NCBI GenBank assembly: GCA_902521075.1
Contig: CABYQM010000002.1
Coordinates: 78,414-142,413 of the forward strand
Length of the DNA stretch: 64,000 nucleotides
Source: an uncultured Pelagibacteraceae bacterium
Lineage (GTDB): Bacteria; Pseudomonadota; Alphaproteobacteria; Pelagibacterales; Pelagibacteraceae
Direction: 5' to 3'
The notes beneath the pieces are model-generated. The model saw nothing but the letters and a program-made list of their open reading frames with translations. It had not been told where the DNA came from and made no database searches. Shown piece by piece: positions 52,953 to 61,081 of this stretch. The first letter of the stretch is position 1. Every line of letters starts with the position of its first letter. Both the position numbers and the translations under genes were made by a program.

Positions 52953-55106
52953 TTAAGCAATTCCTAGATGTTTTTTTCTTTTTTCTACCCAAGTTCTTAT
53001 CAAATTATCAAAAATTAAACCTATAAAAGCTACACAAATACCCAAAGTTAATCCAATACCAGCACCATTTTTATCTGATAAAGCTTTTAAAATATATTGC
53101 CCTAAATCTTCAGTGCCGATAAATGCTCCTATAATCACCATAAATAATGCAAACACTATTGTTTGATTTATACCAAGCATCATATGAGGGAATGCTAAAG
53201 GAAATTCAATTTTTGTTAATCTTTGAAATTTATTTACACCAGACATCGTCGCTGCATCATGTAAACCTGCTGGAACACTTCTAAGCCCTTCAATTGTGTA
53301 TCTTGTTGCTGGTATAGTTGCATAAACAATGACAGCAATAAGAACAGAAGTGTCAGTTATTCCAAAAAGCATCATAACAGGAATAAGATAAACAAATGAT
53401 GGAAATGTTTGAAATATATCACATACCCCTAACATAAATTTTGCAGAATGTTTATTTTGAAAACATAATGTGCCAACCGTAAAACCAATTATACAAGAGA
53501 CAATTACCCCAAATGTTGCCATGTAAGCCGTTACTAAGGCTCTATCCCACCAAGGGCTTAGAGCTATGAATAATGTCAAACCACAAACTACTAATGCAGA
53601 TCTAATTCCACCAATTAAATAGCCTGCACCAACAACTAGAACTAATGTAGCAACAGCTGGCATCCTTAAATACAAAGCCCTCATTGGTTGTAACACTTCT
53701 TGAATTAACCATGTATTAAATGCTTTTATATAAACAAAGAAGGTATCAAAAATCCAATCGACACCTTTATTCCAAAAATCAGCAGTTGATATTCCTTTAT
53801 TGTGTGGAACTTCAAATAAATAATTGTAACCACCTTTAAAATAAACAGATCCAAAGTAAGCGAGTAAAATTCCAATTATGACCGTAATACTAAAAAATAA
53901 TAAATTTTTATTTCTTTGAAAAAAATTCAAATTGCCAAAATAATCGACTTGCTTGTTTGCCCATGCTAATGACATTTTATCTAATAAAATTGCAATTAGA
54001 CTTATACAAAGACCAGCTTCTAATGCTAATCCGATATTAAGCTGATTTAGTGCTAACAATAAATTAAAACCTAGACCTTTCGCTCCAATGAAGGCTGAAA
54101 TAACAGCCATAGAAAAGCACACCATGATAACCTGGTTTACGCCAATTAAAATATCTCGTCTGGCCGTTGGAATTAGCACTTTAGACATTAGTTGCCAATT
54201 ATTACAACCACTCATTCTTCCAGCTTCAATTACTTCTGGAGGAATAGCTCTCAATCCTAGTAAAGTAAGTAATATCATGGGTGGAACAGCAACAACCATA
54301 GTTATAATTACTGCAGCGTGGTCACCGACTCCAAAAAGAACAAGTGCAGGGACTAATACTGCATATTGTGGCATTGTTTGCATAACTAATAAAATTGGAT
54401 ATAGAGCTTTTTCTACACGTTTACTTTTATAAGCTGCAATACCTAAACTTAACCCAAATATAAAAGATAGAGGCGCAGCAACTAAAATAAAAGAGAGTGT
54501 TTGCATCGATGGTTTCCATTGTCCAAATATAGAAATATAAACCATTGTTAAACCGGCAAATAAAGCGAGTCCAATACCACTTAATTTATAAGCAAGTATT
54601 GCAAAGCCAGCTGCAACTATTGTCCAAGGTAGACCTGGTAACTCTGCCCAAGGGTTCGCATCGATCCAATCCCAACTTGTGAAGGCAACAATTGTTTCAA
54701 GTCCACCTAATAGAATTTCTCTAATTAATTCTATTAAAAAGGTCATAAAAGCTGTTAAATTTCTGCTAATTTGCAAAACTATTGGTCTGGTTTTAAATTC
54801 TTGAGTGTCCTCATTCCAAAACTCCATTGGCATCCACTCATTCATTAAGAAAAACAAGGAGTCATTTATCCATATTGGTAACCATCCAAGTAATGGAGGA
54901 AGACGCCAGAAAACATCAAAGGCATAATATCTTACTTCTTTGCCTAAAAATATATAACTACTTTGATTAGGGTCTTTTACGAATTCAGCTTGGCCTCTAA
55001 TGAATTTATATGTTTCTGGAACATCAATAGCAAAACAAAGAGCAAAGAAAACAATTAATAGAAATAACCACTGAAATATTTTTGGATATTTTTTTAAAAA
55101 TTCCAT
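52953..55106 (-). CDS. proW: Glycine betaine/TMAO-type ABC transporter permease, two fused domains
   Basis: The 717-residue protein contains two complete permease domains. The first has the EAA loop EAGRMSGCNNWQLMSKVLIP (about residue 290) and the second HDAATMSGVNKFQRLTKIEFP (about 640), joined by hydrophobic linkers; normal ProW is about 350 aa. A long N-terminal region (YIFLGKEVRYYAFDVFW) precedes the first. The repeated halves point to an internal duplication, as in some SAR11 and Roseobacter betaine/TMAO transporters (TmoV-type). It makes the channel for ProV and ProX. Confidence 0.88.
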   Translation of the reverse strand: MEFLKKYPKIFQWLFLLIVFFALCFAIDVPETYKFIRGQAEFVKDPNQSSYIFLGKEVRYYAFDVFWRLPPLLGWLPIWINDSLFFLMNEWMPMEFWNEDTQEFKTRPIVLQISRNLTAFMTFLIELIREILLGGLETIVAFTSWDWIDANPWAELPGLPWTIVAAGFAILAYKLSGIGLALFAGLTMVYISIFGQWKPSMQTLSFILVAAPLSFIFGLSLGIAAYKSKRVEKALYPILLVMQTMPQYAVLVPALVLFGVGDHAAVIITMVVAVPPMILLTLLGLRAIPPEVIEAGRMSGCNNWQLMSKVLIPTARRDILIGVNQVIMVCFSMAVISAFIGAKGLGFNLLLALNQLNIGLALEAGLCISLIAILLDKMSLAWANKQVDYFGNLNFFQRNKNLLFFSITVIIGILLAYFGSVYFKGGYNYLFEVPHNKGISTADFWNKGVDWIFDTFFVYIKAFNTWLIQEVLQPMRALYLRMPAVATLVLVVGAGYLIGGIRSALVVCGLTLFIALSPWWDRALVTAYMATFGVIVSCIIGFTVGTLCFQNKHSAKFMLGVCDIFQTFPSFVYLIPVMMLFGITDTSVLIAVIVYATIPATRYTIEGLRSVPAGLHDAATMSGVNKFQRLTKIEFPLAFPHMMLGINQTIVFALFMVIIGAFIGTEDLGQYILKALSDKNGAGIGLTLGICVAFIGLIFDNLIRTWVEKRKKHLGIA

Positions 55107-55109
55107 AAT

Positions 55110-56141
55110 TTATTTTCCGTTCTTTCTTCCGCCAAAGACAGTATTTATTATTTTTGTCGGGTTGATTGACCCAACGGTTTTGTTATTTTCATCTATAACA
55201 GCTACAGATTTTTCTTGCGTTAATATTTTCTCTGCAACATTTTCTATGATTTCATCTTTTGAAACTTTAACATCACCTAAATTATTAGATATAGATTCAT
55301 CCATTACATCTTCGATTAATAAAACTTTTTCTCTAGGCACTTCTTCAGTAAATTTTCTTACATATTCCGTGGCTGGGTTTAGAACTATATTTGCAGGTGT
55401 ATCTAGTTGTTCAATTATACCATCTTTCATAATTGCAATTCGATCAGCAAGTTTTAATGCTTCATCAAAATCATGAGTAATAAACATAATTGTTTTTTGT
55501 AATTTTTCTTGAAGTCTTAAAAATTCATCTTGCATTTCTTTTCTAATTAAAGGATCTAAAGCAGAAAAAGGTTCATCTAAAAACCATATATCAGGTTCAA
55601 CTGCTAGAGATCTTGCAATACCCACTCTTTGTTGTTGTCCACCTGAAAGTTCTCTTGGAAAATAATTTTCTCTTCCATCAAGTCCAACTAATTTAACCAT
55701 CTCCATTGCTTTATTAATGCTCTCCTCAGTTTTGATACCTTTGATTTGAAGAGGAAAAGCTATATTTTCTACAACGGTTTTGTGTGGAAGAAGAGCAAAG
55801 CTTTGGAAAACCATTCCCATTTTGTTTCTTCTAAGCTCAATTAACTCTTTATTATTTAAATTTAATAAATCTTGACCTTCAATGAAAATTTTTCCACCTG
55901 TTGCATCTGTTAATCTTGATATACACCTTAGTAAAGTTGACTTACCAGATCCAGATAAGCCCATTACAACAAGCATCTCTCCTTTTGCCACTTCAAAAGA
56001 GGCATTGTTAACACCTACTATACAACCATTTTCTTGAAATGTTTTAGCATCAACATTACCATTTGAATCTTGAAGCATCTTTTTGGCGTTTTCACCAAAA
56101 ATTTTATAAACTGCTTCGCATTTGATTACTGCTTCAGACAT
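55110..56141 (-). CDS. proV: Glycine betaine/TMAO-type ABC transporter ATP-binding protein
   Basis: The 343-residue OpuAA/ProV ATPase has Walker A GLSGSGKST (about residues 66-74), the signature LSGGQQQRVGIARSLA, Walker B IWFLDEPFSALDPLIR and the H-loop TIMFITHDFDEAL. The last 70 residues (KSVAVIDENNKTVGSINP) look like a CBS-type domain, as in OpuA where it senses ionic strength. The order on the minus strand is proX, MORN gene, 183-residue gene, proV, proW. Confidence 0.92.
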   Translation of the reverse strand: MSEAVIKCEAVYKIFGENAKKMLQDSNGNVDAKTFQENGCIVGVNNASFEVAKGEMLVVMGLSGSGKSTLLRCISRLTDATGGKIFIEGQDLLNLNNKELIELRRNKMGMVFQSFALLPHKTVVENIAFPLQIKGIKTEESINKAMEMVKLVGLDGRENYFPRELSGGQQQRVGIARSLAVEPDIWFLDEPFSALDPLIRKEMQDEFLRLQEKLQKTIMFITHDFDEALKLADRIAIMKDGIIEQLDTPANIVLNPATEYVRKFTEEVPREKVLLIEDVMDESISNNLGDVKVSKDEIIENVAEKILTQEKSVAVIDENNKTVGSINPTKIINTVFGGRKNGK

Positions 56142-56205
56142 AATTCTTATAAAAGTATACGAAAATTAATTAAATTAAAATCAATATAATTGAAGCTTAT
56201 TTCCA

Positions 56206-56757
56206 TTAAAAATTTTTAATAAAATAAACCCTTGTATCAATTCCAGTACTTAAAAAACTTAAGGCTTCACCGCTTACTTTAATTGTTTCGTCTACTCCTA
56301 CGTTATTTCCACTAACTGTAAAACCTGCAAAACATTTCTTTTTTTCAGCATCCCATTCAACAAATGTTTCATCAATCTTATTGCCGTTAATAGTATAAAT
56401 TTCGTGTGCTCTAAAATTTAAGAAATTTGCACCCATTATTGCTCTTTGGGGGATAAGCTTTGTGGCATTACACACTCCCTCATACAATTCATCTGATAAT
56501 TTATAATGATCAGTACCATCAAAAGTTACTAATATACCCGAGGGAAGTTTTGAAATTAATGCACTTAGTTTTCTCTCTTTTGCAATTCTCTCTTCTTCCA
56601 ATTTCATTTTCCTAACTAATTCATCACCCTCGCTAAATATATTATTTAAAATAGCAAAAGAAGAAATTATGACTATTGTTAAAACTATTAGTCCTATAAA
56701 TTGTTTTAGGTTCTCGGGTAATCCTTTTAATTTATTAAATGAAGTTTCGTTCGACAT
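56206..56757 (-). CDS. Membrane-anchored protein of unknown function (183 aa) within the betaine transporter operon
   Basis: I do not recognise this protein. A single TM segment (FIGLIVLTIVIISSFAILNNIF, about residues 20-42) is followed by a charged coiled-coil-like stretch (KMKLEEERIAKERKL). A soluble domain with two cysteines (VCNAT and KKKCF) follows, which would lie in the periplasm. It is coupled by one base to the MORN-repeat gene before it and lies 64 bases before proV. A structural or accessory role in the same complex is conceivable. Confidence 0.6.
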   Translation of the reverse strand: MSNETSFNKLKGLPENLKQFIGLIVLTIVIISSFAILNNIFSEGDELVRKMKLEEERIAKERKLSALISKLPSGILVTFDGTDHYKLSDELYEGVCNATKLIPQRAIMGANFLNFRAHEIYTINGNKIDETFVEWDAEKKKCFAGFTVSGNNVGVDETIKVSGEALSFLSTGIDTRVYFIKNF

Positions 56758-57134
56758 TAATCTTGCAATTTACCGTTTTTCCAAATTCCTACTTTTTGGT
56801 CGCCATTAGCCCAAGTAAATGTTCCTTTGCCATTCATAAAACCATTAGCCCACTCTCCTTCATAAGTAGAACCATCTGGGAAAGTTAAAGTTCCAACTCC
56901 ACTCCAAACACTGTTTTTAAACTCACCTTTATAGATATATCCGTTTGGCCATGTTTCTATACCTTGGCCATTTTTTTTTGTTCCTACCCACTCACCTTCA
57001 TAAGTAGTTTTATCTGTATAAACCCATTTTCCATATCCATTTTCACAGTTACCTTCTTTACATCCGGTGCTTCGAGCAAAAACTGATGAGCTTATTAATA
57101 AACTTAAAAAAAAGTAAAAAAGATATTTTCTCAT
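56757..57134 (-). CDS. Secreted MORN-repeat protein
   Basis: The 125-residue protein has a signal peptide (MRKYLFYFFLSLLISSSVFA) followed by about four MORN repeats, e.g. YEGEWVGTKKNGQGIETWPNG, YKGEFKNSVWSGVGTLTFPDG and YEGEWANGFMNGKGTFTWANG. Two Cys lie just after the signal (GCKEGNC). MORN repeats form elongated beta-sheets that bind lipids or proteins. Such a protein inside a betaine/TMAO ABC operon is unusual. It directly follows the terminator-like hairpin after proX. Confidence 0.88.
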   Translation of the reverse strand: MRKYLFYFFLSLLISSSVFARSTGCKEGNCENGYGKWVYTDKTTYEGEWVGTKKNGQGIETWPNGYIYKGEFKNSVWSGVGTLTFPDGSTYEGEWANGFMNGKGTFTWANGDQKVGIWKNGKLQD

Positions 57135-57159
57135 AAATATATTTTACACAAATCTTTAT

Positions 57160-57194
57160 AAAAAAAAATCCCCCCCAACAGAATTGGGGGAGAT
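57160..57194 (-). terminator. Intrinsic terminator after proX
   Basis: Minus-strand stem of ATCTCCCCCAATT...AATT-less loop...TTGGGGGGGAT with a five-base loop, followed by eight T. The C/G runs stand out in AT-rich DNA. It separates proX from the MORN gene and the rest of the transporter operon and is likely to terminate most proX transcripts. Confidence 0.85.
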
Positions 57195-57216
57195 CTTAAT
57201 TTTTTAACTTTTATCC

Positions 57217-58161
57217 TTATTTAAGGAAAGCTTTCCAAGTTGACTCGTTATCAGCTAACCATTTTTTAGCTGCATCTTCGTGAGTCATTTTGTCAACGTC
57301 TACTAAAGCTGCCATTGCACCAATTTGACTTGTTGAAAATGACAATTTTTTAAACGCTGCTGCTGCATCTGGATGAGTTTTTGGAAAATCTTCGTGTACT
57401 GCTTTTTTCAAATAACCATCCGGAGAACCACATTTTCCGTCACCACCATCTGCTGGTCTGCAACCAGCTGTGTATGGAGGGAAGTCGATAAATGTAAAAC
57501 CAGCACCATCAGTAAAGTTTGGTGTCCAGTTGAAAATTATAGTTCCTCTTCCTTCTTTTTCAGCAGCTGCTAATTCTGCCCAAAGTGCATCAGCACCTCC
57601 AGCAAACTTAACCCACCATAAATCACCTAAGCCTAGTGCATCAATCCTTTGAGGGATTAAGTCACCATGCCAAGTTTGTGGTCCTTCCAACATTCTTCCT
57701 TTTCCATCTGGAGAGTCAGGTGTTGTAAAGTTTTTTGCACAGTCTGGATTTTTTAGAGCTGTCCAATCTGGTAGACCTGGACATAGACCTTTTTCAACAA
57801 CCCAGTTTGGATATCCCATATCCTCAAGAGTTCTTGCTTCATGATCACCCCAATCTAACAAACCACCTTTGTCTAAAGCTGTTGTAAATGACTTACCAAA
57901 AGCAGATTCCCATACTTCATGAGATATAGTTACATCACCAATTCTAATTGACTCGTAAACCGCTTGAGAGTCTGCATTTACATATTTAACATTGTTTCCC
58001 ATGCTTTCAAAGATTCCACCAATAACATAGGCCATAACAATTTGACTTGACCAGTTATGAGTTGGGATCACTATGGGTTTTTTACTGTCAGCGTTAGATA
58101 TTCCTGCAAAGCTTACTACAGTAATTACTATAGCTGAGAGTAAAGATAGTATTTTCTTCAT
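57217..58161 (-). CDS. proX: Glycine betaine/TMAO-type ABC substrate-binding protein (OpuAC family)
   Basis: The 314-residue protein has a signal peptide (MKKILSLLSAIVITVVSFAG) and an OpuAC fold. The aromatic-box candidates are Trp37 in HNWSS, the Trp of VSHEVWESAFG-like segment ISHEVWESAFG, GPQTWHGD and FNWTPNF. A cysteine pair (GCRPADGGDGKCG) probably forms a loop disulfide. SAR11 members of this family are abundant and bind betaine, TMAO, DMSP and related osmolytes. It is read away from the divergent tdm gene across 141 bases. Confidence 0.92.
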   Translation of the reverse strand: MKKILSLLSAIVITVVSFAGISNADSKKPIVIPTHNWSSQIVMAYVIGGIFESMGNNVKYVNADSQAVYESIRIGDVTISHEVWESAFGKSFTTALDKGGLLDWGDHEARTLEDMGYPNWVVEKGLCPGLPDWTALKNPDCAKNFTTPDSPDGKGRMLEGPQTWHGDLIPQRIDALGLGDLWWVKFAGGADALWAELAAAEKEGRGTIIFNWTPNFTDGAGFTFIDFPPYTAGCRPADGGDGKCGSPDGYLKKAVHEDFPKTHPDAAAAFKKLSFSTSQIGAMAALVDVDKMTHEDAAKKWLADNESTWKAFLK

Positions 58162-58256
58162 TTATTTCTCCTCTCTTAATATATTAAGTATTTAAGTATC
58201 CTTAAATTTAATCTTACAGTCAACAAAAGTTGGTACTAAAATTTATATATACAATT

Positions 58257-58270
58257 AATCAGTACTGATT
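58257..58270. promoter_or_regulatory. 14-bp perfect palindrome in the proX-tdm divergent region
   Basis: AATCAGTACTGATT is its own reverse complement. It lies 33 bases before the tdm ATG and 96 bases before the proX ATG. Position and symmetry suit an operator for a regulator that controls both genes; the winged-helix protein encoded just after tdm is one candidate. Confidence 0.45.
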
Positions 58271-58302
58271 TATTCTTAAACATAAGTAATCATTGATTTA
58301 AA

Positions 58303-60642
58303 ATGTTAGACGAAAATTTAAGGATAAATGAACCTGGTTTAAATGTTTTGCCACCTGGGGTTGAAAGATATGTAATTAATGGCGGTGGACTTACGGGGGT
58401 TCAGATTTTTCCAGATGATGAAATTGAAATTATTAATAATGAAGGAAATCAAATTTGCGAAATAGTTGTTTTTAATTCTGATGGAAATTCAGATCCATCG
58501 ATTTTAAATTTAAAATCTTCTAAATCAGAAAATGATATAATCAAAATTTTAAATAGAAATGAAGAAAGCTCAAAAATTGCATTGCGTCAATTAGAAAAAA
58601 GAAATCTTAAAATTGCAAAGTCTAAATCTTCAATCCTTTTTGATAAAGACACTCCACCAGGAGAAAAAATTAAAATAACTTCAAAAGATAAATGTTATTG
58701 TATTTTTTCTGCCCCTGGCGATGATATGTTGGTTCATGAACAAAATCCTCCAACAGAATTAACTTTATTTATTAAAAGAAATAATATTGTTGACCATAAA
58801 GAACATAGAATAATTCCAGATCCAATTTTTGATCCTCTAGACGAAAAAAATATTGCAAAACAATCAGCGATTTCTTTTGAAGTTAAAGAAGGAGATTATA
58901 TTCAAATAATTTGTCCAACTGGTAGACAATGTTCAGATTTTGTTGCTTTTGATACAGCTAAATTAGGTAAAGGTATTGAAAAAGGTTTAGACTGGCAAAC
59001 AACCAGGACCTTTATGGGAAATACATTTCCAGGACCAGGATTGTATTCAAAATTTTATGATACAGACCATGAGCCTTTAGTAGAAGTAATAAGAGATACT
59101 GTTGGTAGACATGATACTTTTAATCTAGCTTGTACATCGAAGTATTACGAAGATGCTGGTTATTTTGGGCATCCAAATTGCTCAGATAACTTAAGTGGTG
59201 CTATGGAAAATTTTGGGGTTAATAGACAAAAGGGATGGCATGCTATCAATTTATTTTTTAATACTTCAGCAGGAGGCTTAAATACCGTACTTTCTGATGA
59301 GTCATTTGCTAGACCTGGAGATTATGTAATATTAAGAGCTTTAAAAGATTTAACCTGCGGAACATCAGCCTGTCCAAGTGATATAGATCCATGTAATTCA
59401 TGGAACCCTACAGATATTTTTGTTAGAACTTATGAAAAAAAAAGAGAATTTACAAAATCTTTTGCATTTAGAATGAAACCAGACTCAGAATTAAAACTAA
59501 CAAAAAATACAGGATTTCATGAAAGAACTTCAAAGTTAACAAGAAACTTTGTTGATGCTAGAGGATATTGGCTGCCCAATGATTACACTAAACACGGAGT
59601 AATAAATGAATATACAGCGTGTAGAGAAAAAGCAGTTTTAATTGATTTATCTTCTTTAAGAAAATTTGAAATATTAGGTCCGGATGCAGAAGAATTAATG
59701 GACTATACTTTAACAAGAAATGTTAAAAAATTGTCAGTTGGACAAATTGTTTATTCTTCGATGTGTTATGAAAATGGTTCTATGTTTGATGATGGAACAT
59801 TGTTAAAAATGAGTGATCATGGATTTAGATGGGTATGTGGTGATGAATACGCAGGTGAATGGTTAAAAGAACAAGCAAAAAAGAAAAGATTTAATGTTTT
59901 AGTTAAAAACTCTACTGATCAAATAAATAATATTTCTCTACAAGGACCTAACAGTAGAAAAATTTTAGAAAAATTTATTTTTACTCCACCAACACAACCT
60001 TCTATTTCAGAATTACAATGGTTTAGGTTTACAATCTGTAGAGTAAAAGAACTTAGTGGAATTCCATTAATGGTTTCTAGAACTGGATACACAGGCGAGT
60101 TAGGATACGAAATATGGTGTCACCCTTCAGATGCACCAGCAGTTTGGGATGTGCTTATGGAAGCTGGCAAAGATGAAGGAATAATACCTGCTGGTTTTGG
60201 AGCATTAGATTTATTAAGAATTGAAGCTGGACTAATATTATTTGGTAATGAATTTGACGGCCAAGTTGACCCTTTTGAAGCTGGTGTTGGATTTACGGTT
60301 CCTTTAAAAACAAAAACAGCAGATTTCATTGGTAAAGAAGCATTAATAAAGAGAAAAGAAAATCCGCAAAAGAAATTAGTTGGATTAGAACTTGTAGGCA
60401 AAGAAAAAGCTAATCACGGTGATTGCGTTCACATTGGAAGATCCCAAGTTGGCGTAGTTACAAGCGGATGTCTATCTCCTACTTTGAATAAAAATATTGC
60501 TTTGTGCAGAATTGATGTAGGTCATTCAGAAATAGGTATGAACGTTGAAGTAGGTAAAATTGATGGACATCAAAAAAGAATACCTGCTAAAATTGTTGGT
60601 TTCCCGCATTACGATCCTCAAAAAACACGTGTAAAATCTTAA
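58303..60642 (+). CDS. tdm: Probable trimethylamine N-oxide demethylase (DUF1989 + GcvT fusion)
   Basis: The 779-residue two-domain enzyme has a DUF1989-like N-terminal part (about 1-370) with cysteines at residues 277, 293, 352 and 357 (NLACTSKYY, HPNCSDN, LTCGTSACP). Three of these are the expected zinc ligands. A GcvT-type THF domain follows (about 410-779: EKAVLIDLSSLRKFEILGPDAEEL; SRTGYTGELGYEIW). This layout and length match Tdm, which splits TMAO to dimethylamine and formaldehyde and passes C1 to THF. The neighbouring betaine/TMAO transporter and tmm support it. Other DUF1989-GcvT proteins exist, so the substrate is not certain. Confidence 0.75.
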   Translation: MLDENLRINEPGLNVLPPGVERYVINGGGLTGVQIFPDDEIEIINNEGNQICEIVVFNSDGNSDPSILNLKSSKSENDIIKILNRNEESSKIALRQLEKRNLKIAKSKSSILFDKDTPPGEKIKITSKDKCYCIFSAPGDDMLVHEQNPPTELTLFIKRNNIVDHKEHRIIPDPIFDPLDEKNIAKQSAISFEVKEGDYIQIICPTGRQCSDFVAFDTAKLGKGIEKGLDWQTTRTFMGNTFPGPGLYSKFYDTDHEPLVEVIRDTVGRHDTFNLACTSKYYEDAGYFGHPNCSDNLSGAMENFGVNRQKGWHAINLFFNTSAGGLNTVLSDESFARPGDYVILRALKDLTCGTSACPSDIDPCNSWNPTDIFVRTYEKKREFTKSFAFRMKPDSELKLTKNTGFHERTSKLTRNFVDARGYWLPNDYTKHGVINEYTACREKAVLIDLSSLRKFEILGPDAEELMDYTLTRNVKKLSVGQIVYSSMCYENGSMFDDGTLLKMSDHGFRWVCGDEYAGEWLKEQAKKKRFNVLVKNSTDQINNISLQGPNSRKILEKFIFTPPTQPSISELQWFRFTICRVKELSGIPLMVSRTGYTGELGYEIWCHPSDAPAVWDVLMEAGKDEGIIPAGFGALDLLRIEAGLILFGNEFDGQVDPFEAGVGFTVPLKTKTADFIGKEALIKRKENPQKKLVGLELVGKEKANHGDCVHIGRSQVGVVTSGCLSPTLNKNIALCRIDVGHSEIGMNVEVGKIDGHQKRIPAKIVGFPHYDPQKTRVKS

Positions 60643-60992
60643 TGTCAAAATCATCAAAGGATTTACTGGAATTTTGGGAAGATCAAATGAAACTGTCCCA
60701 TACATCCAGTAATTACTTTTTCAGAAAGTCTCCTTCACATTATCACATGATGTTGATTGTGATGAATTCCTATAAATTAAATGAAAACTTATCTGTCGAA
60801 GAACTTAAGACTAGACTTTTCAAAACTTCTAGACCCAAATCTGCACTCATGATCAAAGAAGCTTGTGATAAAGAATTTTTTTACCTCGAGAAAACCGGAA
60901 ATGACCATAGAAAAAAGTACGTTTTACCCACACAGAATTTTGTTAATGAATTTAACGAATATTTGAAAACTCTCAAAAATTTGAGTTTTTAA
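60642..60992 (+). CDS. Small winged-helix (MarR-like) protein
   Basis: The 116-residue protein shows a helix-turn-helix-wing pattern: LSVEELKTRLFKTSRPKSALMIKEACDKEFFYLEKTGNDHRKKYVLPTQNF reads like helices 3-4 and the wing of a MarR regulator. Its ATG shares one base with the tdm stop. The N-terminal part is short and lacks the usual MarR dimer helix length. It may regulate the methylamine genes; the palindrome before tdm is a possible target. Confidence 0.65.
   Translation: MSKSSKDLLEFWEDQMKLSHTSSNYFFRKSPSHYHMMLIVMNSYKLNENLSVEELKTRLFKTSRPKSALMIKEACDKEFFYLEKTGNDHRKKYVLPTQNFVNEFNEYLKTLKNLSF
60972..60990 (+). terminator. Weak terminator candidate after the winged-helix gene
   Basis: CTCAA, four bases, TTGAG and then five T, overlapping the stop codon of the winged-helix gene. 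The stem is only five pairs, so it is a weak candidate. Confidence 0.35.
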
Positions 60993-61081
60993 TTAAAAAT
61001 CTAATAAATATTTAGAATTTATATAAATTATATATAAAAATTATTATATTCTTTCCTTTGCTAAAAAATTAAAGTTCGTTC

